64,000 nt of DNA from Erythrocercus mccallii (lineage: Eukaryota; Chordata; Aves; Passeriformes; Dicruridae), in contig VZRG01002352.1 in the NCBI GenBank assembly GCA_013397435.1, forward strand, positions 43,180 through 107,179, written 5' to 3'. The translations under genes were made by a program, and so were the position numbers. Position 1 is the first letter of the stretch; each line of letters begins with the position of its first letter. The notes under the pieces were generated by a model. That model searched no databases, was not told the origin of the DNA, and was given only the letters and a program-made list of their open reading frames with translations. Of this stretch, positions 1 to 12,036 are shown piece after piece.

Positions 1-1894
1 ATATAGTTTATGCTCTGTAAAGTTGGTGTAGTCTGACACATAATACAAAAGTGGGTTTTTTTTTGCTTTTTTTACTTTTTTTGCTCCCTGTAGGCTCACT
101 ATAAACTCAAAAATAAAAATTGTTTTTATACATCAACATAATGTGAAAAAAACTCTTAAAAGCTTACAAGCCAACTCTCAGTTGCTGACTATAGGTTATA
201 TGCTGCACTCCAAAGAACAATGAGATTTCTCCCACACCATCCAGAAGAGGGGGTGAAAAAAGAAAAGGTAAACTTCCAAACTTCCCAGAGCTCTTGAGTA
301 TTTGTTTCCAATACTGAGAACATTAGAGTAAAACAAAGTTAGCAGCAATATTAAACTTTTACGGAGTATAGTGTGACATACATAGAAAATAATAAAATAT
401 TTTCTGGCTTTGAACTAGCTAAAACTGGTACACATTATTTTTAATTAGATATACTATAGCATTCTGCTTTTGGTAGTGTTAAATAAATCTTTGACATAAC
501 CTGTGCCTGACTTTAAACTGAATACAAACATGTTCTCTGCTAGGTACCAAAATAGCATGGATTTTTCATAATACTTTTCCAAGGAGATACACAAGGTCCT
601 TTATGGAAGGACAGAGAAGAACAAATGATGTCAAACTTCAAATTCCCAAAGCATCAATACGGCAGTGGCTGCCTGAAGAGCCCCTCCGTGCCTGTCCCAT
701 GGGATGGGAGCTCCCGAGGTATGGGTCCTCAAGCAGCAGGAGGGAAAACATGCAGCCACTTCTGCCAAGTGTGGGATAGGAACTGCCTGGCTGATCTACA
801 GACCTGGGCAGAACCCTGTCAATGCTCACATTTTACATTGCATTTGTTAGATTAAGTTCATGGTTTGTAAGACAGATGGTGTTTAACTCCCTTGTTTTGT
901 TTCGTTTTGTTTTCAGAAATATCTTGTGTTGAAGCTGTACCTACCCACTTTGAAAGGTAGGTGCCAATTAAAGCGGAATGCCATGCTTAATTTTCCTGAG
1001 TGATCCCTACAATTATCTAGAAATATTTAAATTAAATAGCCTGGCAAACATAGACCTGATTTTCCTACTTTTCTCAGCCAGATTAAAAATTAAAACTTAA
1101 ACCTGCAGCAGTAGTAGTATCCAGCATTCCTATCATGTCATGTCTGTAGTAAAAAGGAAGGAAAAGGACGAGGACAGACTAATGTGGTAACTGAACTTGT
1201 TCTTCCTATTTCTTCTCATACTTCCTTTGAATAGATAGCTTTGTCCTGACTGATTCTTTTGGAGATTTTAACATTTCTGCACCTTCTTTTAAACAAGAGT
1301 GAATTTAGCCCAACAATAAAACAGACATAAAAGAAAAGGTTGAATTGTAAGGCACATAGATTTCATTTAGATTTTAATTTAGATAAGATACTGATTATTT
1401 TCTCAGACATGGTGCTTCATGATCCTCAATCCGGAGCAAAATGCCAGAACAATTATGAAAGTCCTAAACAAACAAATGCCACAAATTTCCAGAGAGGCCT
1501 TACAAACCCCTTAGTGCTGTTATTCTCTCTTTTGTGGCAATGCTGTTAAAAACCACCCTGCTGATGAGGAAATGTGCTATGAATGAACAGGAGGATCACT
1601 GCTTTGTCACACATTAGAGATGCCCTTCAGGCACTCCTGATTACAGAGGGGAACCATATAATTTCTCAGCAACAACAAGGACAAAGTTATAAAATAGTCA
1701 TCATATAAAAATATGAGAAACTCATCATATCTCGCACTTCCTCAATAGTTCAGAAAAATTTTGGTTTGTAGCATACTGTCAGTTAGTTAAACTATGAAGA
1801 CTGTTTCTGGTCATTAATTCTCAAAGTTTTCAGAACTCCAACTTGTCTATCTTTTTGCAAGGGAGAATATTATGCACCACAAAGGACTTCAACA
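1..1894. other. AT-rich unique DNA, no gene seen
   Basis: The sequence is dominated by A/T runs, including T-rich tracts near 55-85. A GC-richer patch lies at about 640-840; its two opposing short open frames have no recognisable domain and look like chance. A purine-rich stretch lies around 1150-1180. I see no splice-site pair, RNA gene or repeat that I can name. Confidence 0.6.
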
Positions 1895-2052
1895 GTAAAG
1901 TTTCCCAAACTCTTGGGGGCTCCGGATGAGCTACTCCCCAATAACCATAGAGGGTGGAGAAGGGCGCAGCCCTCTATGTCAGTGACCAGCTGGAGAGTAT
2001 GGAATTGCCTGGGGAAGGATGAGGAGGCTCTGGCTCTGGTTTCCAAATACGT
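1895..2052 (+). mobile_element. CR1 LINE relic, ORF2 endonuclease fragment
   Basis: From 1963 the plus strand reads GAALYVSDQLESMEL, which matches the CR1 ORF2 endonuclease block usually seen as 'VALYVREQLECMEL'. After a frame change, the nucleotides for DEEAL follow, where CR1 has its conserved acidic DEE stretch. Upstream, the block 1931-1962 aligns by eye with the 'GY.LFRRDRQGRRGGG' segment but contains stop codons. The copy is inactive, broken by stops and a frameshift, and neither the reverse transcriptase domain nor the 3' end is attached. This part of CR1 is seldom retained, because most avian copies are 5'-truncated to the last few hundred bases. The family call rests on remembered family sequence and no alignment was run. 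Confidence 0.6.
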
Positions 2053-2757
2053 GGAAAGTAGCCTAAAAAATGCCAAATACTGATTTTAAACTAAGTCTCA
2101 GCCAATGATCGGAACCATTGTATTTAAGGGATATGAATAAAGAACTAATCAAGATTATTTTTTTAATAAGAATATTCATACATTAAAATAAGTAATAAAA
2201 GAAGAGCTTTGTCAACGTTTTCTTGAATTTGGGCTTCATCTAATAATGCCAAATATGATTATAAACTGAAAAGTGTATAACACTTAATATGAATTTTTAA
2301 ATGAGTGTTTCATTTTAGGATTTCAGGAGAGAGAAGGGAATATGTATGTTTTGAGATGTATATTTTGAAATACTACATGCACGTATTGAAATACCACTGT
2401 AGCAGACAAGTTAAGCCATAAGGCATTGCCTCCCTTTTTCATAACCCAGCAACCTCATATTTTCCTCTGTTTTGGTGTCTGGGAAATTCTACTTTGAGGG
2501 AATAAATCTTTTTTTCTGTTTCCTAGGCTAAAGATTTAATGGCATATATGTTCAGAAAAGGTGACTGGCAGAACAAAAATGAAAGATCAGCAATCCTATT
2601 CCCTGCTCGCTTTTCATCACTATCAGCTGAAGAAAGTTATTATCACCCTGGTAATATGTGAGATTAGTGTTAGGAAACATCTTAGAGTTGTAACCTCAAT
2701 TCATTAAGACTGAAGTTTTTTAAAGGAAGAAGTATATTTTCCAAGAATTTGCAGGAA
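2053..2757. other. AT-rich DNA, nothing recognised
   Basis: AT-rich sequence without a plausible exon or recognisable repeat. It could hold further decayed CR1 internal sequence downstream of the ORF2 fragment, but no conserved reverse transcriptase motif can be read in any frame. Confidence 0.5.
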
Positions 2758-2817
2758 GCAAATTCATTCTGTAAAATGAAAGCAAATCCGTTCTGTGAAA
2801 TGAAAGCAAATCCTCAC
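2758..2817. repeat. 24-bp tandem repeat, about 2.5 copies
   Basis: Unit 1 (2758-2781) and unit 2 (2782-2805) both follow the pattern GCAAAT-C-TTCTGT-AAATGAAA and differ at only a few positions. A third partial unit starts at 2806 with GCAAATCC. This is a short minisatellite-like duplication in non-coding DNA. Confidence 0.85.
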
Positions 2818-5800
2818 ATTTCCATTGAGGTAGAGGTAATGTACATCACATTTCTATCAGGTTTTAACTTGTTTTTGTAAGTAAATGTCTCCTGTCTGTG
2901 GGTTTATATAAAGCAATGTTTGTTCATAAAGGGTAGGTGTTTACCTTATCCTACTTATGAAGTGAAGTAGAAAAAAATTGCCCTGAAGAAGTCTCTTAAG
3001 CTCCTAGTGATATCTAGCCTGGGGTTTTGCAATCTGTTCTGCTATTTAATATGTCTGTAAAAATCACTTTGTTTCACCTAAAGCAAGACAAATTCCAATC
3101 TCCACTGCAACTGATGGCTGCCAGGGGGTGCATACAAAACATCAGGTGTGAGAGCGCTAAATCACGAGCCTATGGAATTAATGCCAACATCCAACATCAT
3201 AGCAGATGGAAAATGCTGCATTAAGGCTCCATACACTGCCTCCTCTCTTAAAGGTTCAGGCTGTTGATGGGACAACATGGTACTGAAGCACTTGCAGATC
3301 GAGGGTGTACAGCCATAGCCGTGCCATCTCCACCATCAGCCTCTTCCATTTCACACTCAATGTTTCGTGATGCGTTTCTACCGCACACCGTCCCCTTCTG
3401 GCCACCTACACCTTTCCAAGAGACAGAACGCTACAAAGCCTTGTCATAAATATTACCTTAATTTAACAGCAGCAGAAGCTGTGACAAAGTAAGAGCTTTA
3501 TTGATTTCTGTGCTAATCTACACAAGCACAGGGTCTAGCACATTGACTTCTGTATTTCTCCCAGGAGCACTCTAATTTCTAGAGCTGCTCTGTTGGAACT
3601 GATCTTAATTCTGATCAATGCTCTGTGATATTTTTAGTCTCTGAATTCACTTCTTCAGTATCTCCCATGTCATGCAAGCAAATGATAGACTGAAGACTAT
3701 TTCTAGGAAGAGTTGCATCTGTATCTTGGATACATTTTTTTTTTAAATCAGTTCCATCAAATGAAATTTGATTAATGTGTTCACAAAAGCTACACACTAT
3801 TGATTTGAACAATTTTTCAAATACCAGATCAAATTCTCATGTTTTTAATTGCAGTGGTATAAAATTTTCTGAATCTCTCAAACATTCAAAAAAGACTAAG
3901 ATATTTTCTTTTATCTTACTATTACAAAGCAACAGCCAGACACTTCTGATTAGATTTGTATCAGAATTTTTCTGATAATTGAAAGAGCTTGGAACCAGAG
4001 TTTTCCTCTAAAGAAATATTTACTTTACCACTCACCCTTTAAAATTTTATAATTGCCTTTTATGTAGAAATACAGTTAAGGGGACAGATTCAGAGCTTAT
4101 TTTTAAGGGCTTAGTACACAAAAGTTTTTTTCCCTTATTCTGTTGTTAGTTTGGGACCTTTAAATATGGCTACTGTTACACTAAGTACTTCAAAGTCAAA
4201 TTTTTCATTCTCACATGAAATTAACTCCAGCAGGAAGCTCTTCCACTGGTAGCACTCAAAACCTCGTCATGGGGAAAAAGGGAACATACCGTAAACATGG
4301 ACTCAAGAATTTGCTGCTTTCCTAATTCATGTTTTAGCAGCCTAATCATACTACAGTGAGTGATAATTATTAGTCCAGTTTTAACACTATCAACACCTCG
4401 CATCCTGATTGATAAAGCCTCATTAGTGACAATGTGAATTGCTATATAAGAAAACCTACTAATAAACTGCCAGTTATGGCTGGTGTTCACTTTGTAGATG
4501 TCCTTCTGGTCCCAAGGTTGATGTCATCAGCCTTCCACCAGGATGATGTGGGTTTCCACGCGACAAAATTGTTGTGTTTCCTTCACACAATGCCCACATG
4601 AGGTCTGTAACTTGCATCAGCATCTCTCCATCCCCTGGGCACCCACCAGGCTGCTGCTGCCCACTGGGATCAGGTGCACAGCCCCTCAGCCCCTGCACAC
4701 ACTGCTGGAGGCAGCAGCTGCAGGAGAGGGCACAGCCACGTACCATCTCATGGCCCTGCCTCTGATTGATGCAAAGCCTTCGGCTTTTTGGTAGCAGCAG
4801 AAACAAATTTTGTTCCCTGGGTTACTGACATTAAAAAAAAAAATCTCCTTTCTTGGTGCACATTTCTGCTTGTTTGCTTTGGCTTCCTTGAGACTCTGTC
4901 TCGCACACAGTTTGTGCCAGTATTCCTTCTACTGTTACCATGTGTTACCACCCAAATCAGACAATCCATCTACATCTTCATGGACCACTGAAAATTTAGA
5001 ACTTCCAGTAACTGGACAATGATAGCTTTCTTTCCTGTCCTGTCTGTCTTTCCTGTCCCAAAGTAAGAGGAGGAGGCTGGGGAGGCATGCTCGGAGGGGC
5101 AGCCTGTGTGACACTGACTATCTGTGTGGGTGGGATGAGGTACAGCAGAGATATTTATTCCTCTGCCAGGCTTGGTTCTCTCCTTTTCCACCATGCTGCT
5201 GGTGTATATACATTTATCCTGGGATGAATAAATTATCTGGCTTGCAGTATATTACAATTGAAAGGGGAATATCTAATTGCAGGAAAGCAGATGGCCTTAC
5301 CCTTTTGAGTATTTCTGACAAGAACAACAACAACAAAAATTACTGGCCTACAGACATATTCCCACAGGCAGTGATCCTGTCAGATTCCATCAGCCAGGGA
5401 AATTTGGATATGATGACTGGCTTATAATAGAATTTTTCAAGGAAAAAACACCCAAACAACCCAACACACACTTCTTATTTTTTGTACCAGTGGAGTCACA
5501 TCTGCATACCACAAAAGGAAAGAAAAATTCGCACCCTGCTGGTCTTTCTTGCTAATACTAGTTTAGCCACAACTGTGTTGATTATATCTATCACTTCAAC
5601 TTCCCATCTTTCTTTTTTGTTTAATTATTTAATTTTATCGTTTTTATGGATAAGACATTTAATGGCAATATAAGAAATCAACAGAGCCTGTTAATGAGAA
5701 ACTGGGCTAAAGATAAACTGTAAATATATGCAAATTATTTTAATAGGTTTTTCAGGGTTATATTGATATATTTATCCCTTTAAAAATCAGCATCTCCAAG

Positions 5801-5894
5801 TAGTTTTAGAATACACTAGTCTTTTTATAGTTATGTTAAAACTTGACAACGACAATGTATAGTATACTAAATGGTCAAATATTACAGAGGGGAA
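2818..5894. other. Unique DNA with GC-richer patches, no gene seen
   Basis: The background is AT-rich, with GC-richer patches at about 3220-3440, 4500-4780 and 5060-5210. The 4500-4780 patch is open on both strands at once, which is what base composition alone would give. An A11 run lies near 4833 and an AAC/CAA run near 5320-5337. No domain, splice pair or RNA gene was recognised. Confidence 0.55.
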
Positions 5895-6212
5895 TTATGG
5901 CAAACCAGATAATTGAATTTGTAATGGCGAACATAAATGGCTTAGAGTTATAACCACAAAAAATATTTTGAAACAGAAAAAAGCTGACATAATCTTTTTA
6001 CAAGAAATTCACTTAAGAGAACAAGATGCTATCAGCATAGGAATACCTTGGATAGGAGGGAGTCAGCAAAACAGCTTTACACTAAACAAGACTACTTTCA
6101 AAATACTTGGTGATTCATATAACATCTGACATCAAGGAGGTTTTCTGACTGTTTAATATATACAGAGAGAACAGTTTTAGTTAGCATGTATGGACATAAT
6201 TCAAATAAAAGT
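5895..6212 (+). mobile_element. Decayed LINE fragment, L1-clade-like AP endonuclease
   Basis: Three blocks in the right order match the N-terminal apurinic endonuclease of L1-type ORF2. Block 1 (about 5909-5946) reads IEFVMANINGL, like the L1 start 'I..NVNGL'. Block 2 is in another frame, open for 60 codons from 5947 to 6126, and contains KKADIIFLQEIHLREQD; L1 has '.KADI..LQETHL' here, and the Glu codon at 6004-6006 would be the metal-binding residue. Block 3 reads GGFLTV (about 6137-6154) and then, after another frameshift, VLVSMYGHNSN (6174-6206), equivalent to 'TL.N.YAPN'. The spacing from QE to the YGHN Asn (about 65 codons) fits the family, where roughly 75 is usual. CR1 reads 'GITETW' at the QE position and RTE reads 'LQE.RW', so L1 or a Tx1 relative fits best. 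Frameshifts and stops make it a dead relic. No reverse transcriptase domain is visible downstream. Confidence 0.65.
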
Positions 6213-6338
6213 TCTTCCACAGCACAAATTATTGTTTAACAGCATGACAAATATTCCTGTGGAATACACACTTTAGGGCTGACCTTCCTGCTCCATTGAC
6301 ATACAAGCCCACACATTTGGAAGAATCCAGAACAATGG

Positions 6339-6344
<6 letters not shown>

Positions 6345-6371
<27 letters not shown>
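6345..6371. repeat. (TA)n microsatellite
   Basis: An uninterrupted run of about 13 TA units. It lies about 140 bp downstream of the last recognisable block of the L1-like relic. No relation between them is implied. Confidence 0.95.
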
Positions 6372-7650
6372 CTTATTTGATGAGTTTTTGGCAGAGTCGT
6401 GATTCTCCTGTAGAGTCAAGGACACTGATATGCAGCTGACATAATTTGTTCTTGTTAACATTTAATGTCAGAAAATTTATAATTCCCATGCTTAAGAGCT
6501 TCATGGCCCACTCAGCACAGTCTGATTCAGAGCTTTGCTGCCTCCTTCCCTTGCCCTCCCCTACGTAAAACCATCCAATCCCTAACCTGGGTGAAAGCAT
6601 CCTTTCCCTCCAAGGAGTAGAGAAGATGGGAGCTCCCTTACCTAGTGTGGCTTGTCCCCTACTCTCTGTTGCACAGATGCTTCAGGGACACATCAGCTTG
6701 GCATCTCTGTGAAGCATTACCAGTCTACAGTCCTCTACCAGGAGCTAGGCGATTACTAGAGGCATGGAAGAGAGGGAGACAGGAATCCTTACCAGTCCTC
6801 TTTAAGTGAAGGAGTTGTTAATGCTCCTGGCTCCTTGAAATTAATCTGACAGGAAGAACTGTAAAAAGCCCAGACACATCTATCCTTGTGCAGCCTCAGA
6901 AAGCACAGGAGAACACTGCAGCCTGCGCTGTCAAACAAGGTTTATTGAAACAGGACCACTTGTGTGAAGCAACACTCCTTCAAACCGATAATCCTGCTGA
7001 AGTGAAATATTCCCCTCCTGGGAAAAGACAGTCTGCATTAACAGTGGCAGCAAAATGAAGCCCAAAATCATTCCAGAAGATACTTTACCTCTGGCATAAT
7101 CTCTGAGACATTTCAGCCCTGATTAAGGAGTCTCTAGAGAAGTGTTCAGATATTCTCCCAGTTTCTGGGCCAAGGATGCAGCTTTCCATGCTGACACATC
7201 CCCCTGGACGCTGTGAGCTCCTTTGCCTGCATCCCTCGCCCTGTCCCGAGTTACTTTGGTGCCCATGCATGACAGAAAGCTGTCCCAACACAGCAAGGAC
7301 AAAAAGTGACACATTTTGTGCTGATCTAGTACTCTGGAAAGGGACATTCCAAGGATGTGGCAGAAAACAGCAAGACAAAGGGAGGAAATAATAGCTGGAT
7401 AATATTTTATAGTAGGGGAGCATAATACCATGAAAATTCAGGGAAGTAAAGCTCAGTAAATACACATAAATTTCTATCACTTTTTAAAATGTTTTTTGGT
7501 CAATATACCAATGCAATTAATGCTTTTATTGGTTCCTCCTTGCTCCATTTAATAGATTTTTTTCCCTATATAAAACATGTCAGTACATAGAGAGAATAAA
7601 AAGAATTAAACCTTTTTAGAATAAGCAGCCATTTCCTTATTCTCCAAAGT
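6372..7650. other. Mixed-composition DNA, no gene seen
   Basis: The 6490-7350 part is GC-richer than its surroundings. Its overlapping minus-strand open frames (up to 131 codons at 7085-7480) lie in two frames at once and have no recognisable domain, so I treat them as chance. No repeat family was identified. Confidence 0.5.
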
Positions 7651-7717
7651 CAATTTAAAAATGTTTCTCAAATCTTGCTAAGAAGTAAGATTTGAGAAAT
7701 CTAATATTTTCTAATTG
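7651..7717. other. Imperfect 67-nt hairpin
   Basis: The core is a perfect 13-bp inverted repeat: TTTCTCAAATCTT at 7664-7676 and its reverse complement at 7687-7699, around a 10-nt loop. Outside it, after an unpaired segment of about 6 nt on the 3' side, 7651-7662 and 7706-7717 pair at about 10 of 12 positions. The overall shape resembles a small stem-loop of pre-miRNA size, although the asymmetric bulge is large. No miRNA family was recognised. Confidence 0.6.
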
Positions 7718-7755
7718 AAAAATACCAGCTAGTCCTGGTGCTAACTGGTATTTTT
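7718..7755. other. Second hairpin abutting the first
   Basis: AAAAATACCAG at 7718-7728 is the exact reverse complement of 7745-7755. After a single mismatch the stem continues with TAG/CTA (7730-7732 and 7741-7743), leaving an 8-nt loop (7733-7740). It starts on the base after the preceding hairpin ends. Confidence 0.65.
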
Positions 7756-10700
7756 TTGCTAGGTAACATTAGATTGTAGAACTGTATGCTGATAATATAT
7801 CAGAAGTGACGGTATTAACTGGTGACAGTACCCTTCGAATTAATTTTATAAATACTTTTAATAGCAGTGAGGACTGCTTGGCTAATAAAACAATTATTTC
7901 AGGATGTCACTGGTATTGCTTTAGTTGACCAAATAGAAAGCTTCAGTACTAAAAGATGTTGATCAGAAGCACTTTCACTATTATCTTTTTCATGTCCATC
8001 CCACATAGTCACTTGCACTTTAAAGGATGCAGGAACCTCCAGACCCTTTAAAAGCCAATATCTTGAATTCCAGCAAGTGTGACACCCACATATTGAGCAT
8101 CCTTAGGGATCTCAGCAGCTCAGGCAGCAGAAAATCTACCTTCTTAGCTTTCATTAAGGTATTTTCTCAGGCCTCTTTTCCCTCACCTTGCACATGGGGA
8201 GCAGTGCCAGGTGCCCCTCTAATTAGGTGATCAACACTACTCTCTAAGACATGAGGCCTTGCCAGGCAAAATACAGATACCAAGGTAGCAGTCATGTCTT
8301 TGAGTGATGAAATTGAGAAGAGGGATCAAGACTTAAATTACAGTTACAGTCAAGACACATGTCATGGGGTTTAGCTTAATTTTAAAGGCTCCAGATACTC
8401 AAAATTAAGATGGCAATGACATGGACTCAGTTATTTCTACCCTTTGAGACAAGTACTTGACATCCACCCAGGTTCCCACTGTAGAGCCATTTGCATACAA
8501 GTATGCAATCAGTGCAGACCCTAGAGAAGAAGACTCAAGGCATAGATTTATCTCCTCTATAAATTCTGTGCAGGGAGGAAATATCACAGCCTTGCCCACC
8601 AGGAGACATCACTGCTCTCAAGCCCATCCAGCAATGTGAACACCAACATGGATGTTATCAGTCTGGAATACACTTGCCAGATTTCATGTTTGTGTTTTAA
8701 CTCATTGTGCAAGCTGACAGAGACTCCTAATAACCTGTTAATATCGAGAACAAACAGATCATTTGAGAGGAGAATTACAGTCTGGAAATTCCAGCTAGGC
8801 TTCAGACAAATAAATAACATTCCAGAAAATCAAGTTTTACTTTGACTAATGATCGATTGTGTTTGCTAAAATTACATTTACAAAACATTATAGCATTTCA
8901 ATCGTTCATACTCATATAACAGCTACTGCAGATTATAAAGTTCATTTATGAGTTCTAAGAATTGCAAGATGGTAAATAATATAAAAATTTATTTATAGCT
9001 ACTCATTTAAATAAAAGCAATGTGTCTACTTCAGTGGAATCTCTAAACTGTTTTATTAATTTCTTATGAGTAATCAGGTTAACAAAATATGTTTTGTGAC
9101 AGACTTGACAGAAAGATGTCACATCATGTGAATCGCCATATAAAAAAGTTACTATCTATAAAATTAATCTGTCTTTAGTGTCCTTTGTGGACTTAAAAAT
9201 CATCCTTCTAGGGAAGGGTGTTGCCCTTCTGTAGACACCATGGCATTTTCACAAAGTGAAAGGGTAACAAAAGATTCCTGAGGAGTTAATAAATGAAACA
9301 TACCCTTAAACTTTAATTGGTTTTTAATTACAATGGGGTATTCTTTTTTGATTTCTTTTTAATTCTTCTTAGGTAGAGTGACTAGGAGTGATGTAGGAGC
9401 TGAACAGCTTCACACTTACCCAATGAATACAGTGATTTTTCCTTGGGACAATGGAATGGGAAGCTAAATCTGCAGCAGGTAAGAAGTTGGCAGATAGCTT
9501 TTATTAAAGTGCTTTCTGAATTAAAAATTAAACCTCTCTCTGAAAGGGTCATTTTTTTCTGGTGTGAATTACAATTGTACTTTAGTCTCCTCCTGAATCA
9601 ACGTAACTTTCCACATTTTTATTCTGCTTTGCCAACATAAGAGGCATACTTAAATGGTATAATAAATCTGCATCCAACAGCCTTGTAATTACAGAAATAG
9701 AAAGGCTTTTCCAACACTGAAATAGCATTATTATTATCTTCACAGCTCTCTAGGTACATGCAAACTCTATTCAGTAGTAAAATTCAGTATCTTCTAGCCC
9801 AAGAGGAACAGAAAAATAAACTAAAGAATAACACATATGATCATGACTACGGAGGAAAGTCTAAATTTAAGACTGTAAGGCTCTGCAGTTAACTGGACTT
9901 GTCCAGGATACCAAGATATCCAAGGCTTCAATATAGCAAATTCAGTCAATCAACCAAGATTCTTAGAGAAATCCATCGTAAAAAAGGATGCTAAGTAGGA
10001 AAGATTTCAGTAGCAGATGTTCAAGCACCAGAAAGTGAAGATAGTGTTACCTCAAAGGTTTTAGTGCACAACATTATAGAACAAAAGTGTAATCAAAATT
10101 TGAGCTTAGAAACACATGAGAAAATCTCATTTCTCAGTCTTTAAAAATGACAGCATAATAAAACATATTTCTGCCAAAAAAACCTAAGTAACAAAGAAGA
10201 TATCTCCATTAGAAGTTTCAAAAATGAGCCCTGAAAACTAAATGTTCAGTGAAATTTTCTCTGGTTCAGGCTGTATTCTACTTTGTGAGGACAGAACATG
10301 TCTCTGAAATCCTGTGACAGCTGATCATTTTGAGTAAAGGATTCAATACACAAACTCTCCTCCAGTACCACACTTTTCAAAAGGAGACTGCTCTCATTGT
10401 TTCACCACAATTCCATTTCACCACCAATGCCAGCCATGGCATTTGGTAAGCCTGGTAATAACACAAGGGTTTAGAATGATGCTGTACCTTAAACATACAT
10501 TAGTACCAGAGGCCCCACACATTTGTCTTAATAAATGAACCAAAGCACCCAAAGAAAATTATTTTAATTCATTTGTTTAAATATAATTTTTGGCCAAGAT
10601 GGGAGTTGTCTAAAATAGGAAATGAGTTACCTAAACCCAAATTGTGGAGTACCCCAAATCAGAAACCTTTAGTTTTACCTATGCTTAAATTCATTCAGAA

Positions 10701-11974
10701 CTTAGAGTGGCCATCACTCCAGACAATTGTGACATGTTTTTGTGCCTCATTTCCGTTATTATCTTTAGAAAAATAAAACAAAAAATCAGTTTTAAATATT
10801 ATAAAATAAGAGATGTATTGCTTCATTGGAAACAGTTTACTGATTATTTTAATTGCTTTATAACCCAGCTCCCTGCATAAAGAAAACAATGAGGTCCAAA
10901 TCTCTAAAATAATTTTATTAACTTAAGACAGAAAGAATTAAACAGAGTGGGTTTACAAACAAAATGATTTAAAAGATGAAAAAGCAGTAAACTCTTTGTA
11001 AGTCTGTTATACTAATTTAGTAAAGAAAAATTTGAATAAGTGAATATGGTGCATAAGAAAATTCTTTACAATAAAGTCAGAGTAACGAATTAGAGTATTA
11101 AAATAATTTAAAAAATCTTCTTACACATTAAGTAAGAAAACATCAAATCCACTCACCAATAGACACCTTGCACAAGCTGGACTGAATCCCTTCCATGCTA
11201 AGAGGATGTCCCACAAGAATCATTGCAAGGAGATCACTTTTGGCATTTGACATAAAGTCTAATCCTGGTTTTCCTTCTTTTTTTGTTGTTGTTTTTGTTT
11301 TGTTTTTCTTGGGGTTTTTTTTTCTGTTTAGAATAAAGTGATGCAAAAAAAAACTTAAGAATATTTAGTTTTGAAAAACACTTAATCCTCATTGAAATTA
11401 GTGATAATAAATCTGACTCTGCCCTGGCATTCTGTTTGAATTCCAGTTGTAATAATGCCTTCAAAAATCTGGTCCCTAGTGAATAAATATAATGTCTTTT
11501 TAACAATATGCCATTCTACTGCCTTTAAATCTACTCTGGAGCAGGGTTTGTCTCTTTTCTGTGAGTAGCTCAAACCTTCTGGATTCTGAAGACAGTTTGG
11601 GTGGCCTTTTGGTACAAATAAAACAGAATATGACTAAATATGTGTTCTGGAGCCTGGAGTACTTGCTTATAGATTACTTTGCCATCAGCTTTGGTATTTT
11701 GGATGGAAATGAGTTTTCATCAACATCTTTCCAGCTTCAAACATAGCAGTGGGACTCATGAGAACAGAAACAAAAACTTTGCAAATGTTAAGGGAATAAA
11801 GCATCTGGCAGAGACTTTTAACAGGCTTAGGAAGAACATACCCCACTGGACATGACCATTTTGTTGCTGGGAAAAAAACCCTCAACTCTTCTTTTAAGAC
11901 ATTTCATAAGATTGTAGACACACATACTGTTTTAATAGTCAAGAAGTTAAGACTTATTCAAATATACAGTTAAA
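7756..11974. other. AT-rich unique DNA, no gene seen
   Basis: Long AT-rich stretch. Open frames are short (under about 95 codons) and Lys/Asn/Phe/Leu-biased, as expected from composition. A T/G-rich stretch near 11275-11330 produces a low-complexity Lys-rich frame on the minus strand. No repeat family, RNA gene or exon was recognised. Confidence 0.55.
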
Positions 11975-12036
11975 TATAGAATCATAGAATCATTAAAGTT
12001 GGAAAATACCTCCAAAATCATCAAGTCAAACCTCAT
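11975..12036 (-). mobile_element. CR1 3'-end fragment
   Basis: On the plus strand this reads as the reverse complement of an avian CR1 tail: two ATAGAATCAT octamer-type repeats, then 'gttggaaaatacctccaaaatcatcaag', here split and diverged from the family's 'ggttggaaaagacctctaagatcatcaagtcc'. Only about 60 bp is clear. A second TCATAGAATCATATAATT at 12034-12051 may be a further degenerate copy of the tail repeat. Confidence 0.8.

Noticed and set aside
7085..7480. 131-codon minus-strand frame
   Set aside because: A second long frame overlaps it on the same strand, and neither has a recognisable domain. This is consistent with a GC-balanced patch lacking stops.
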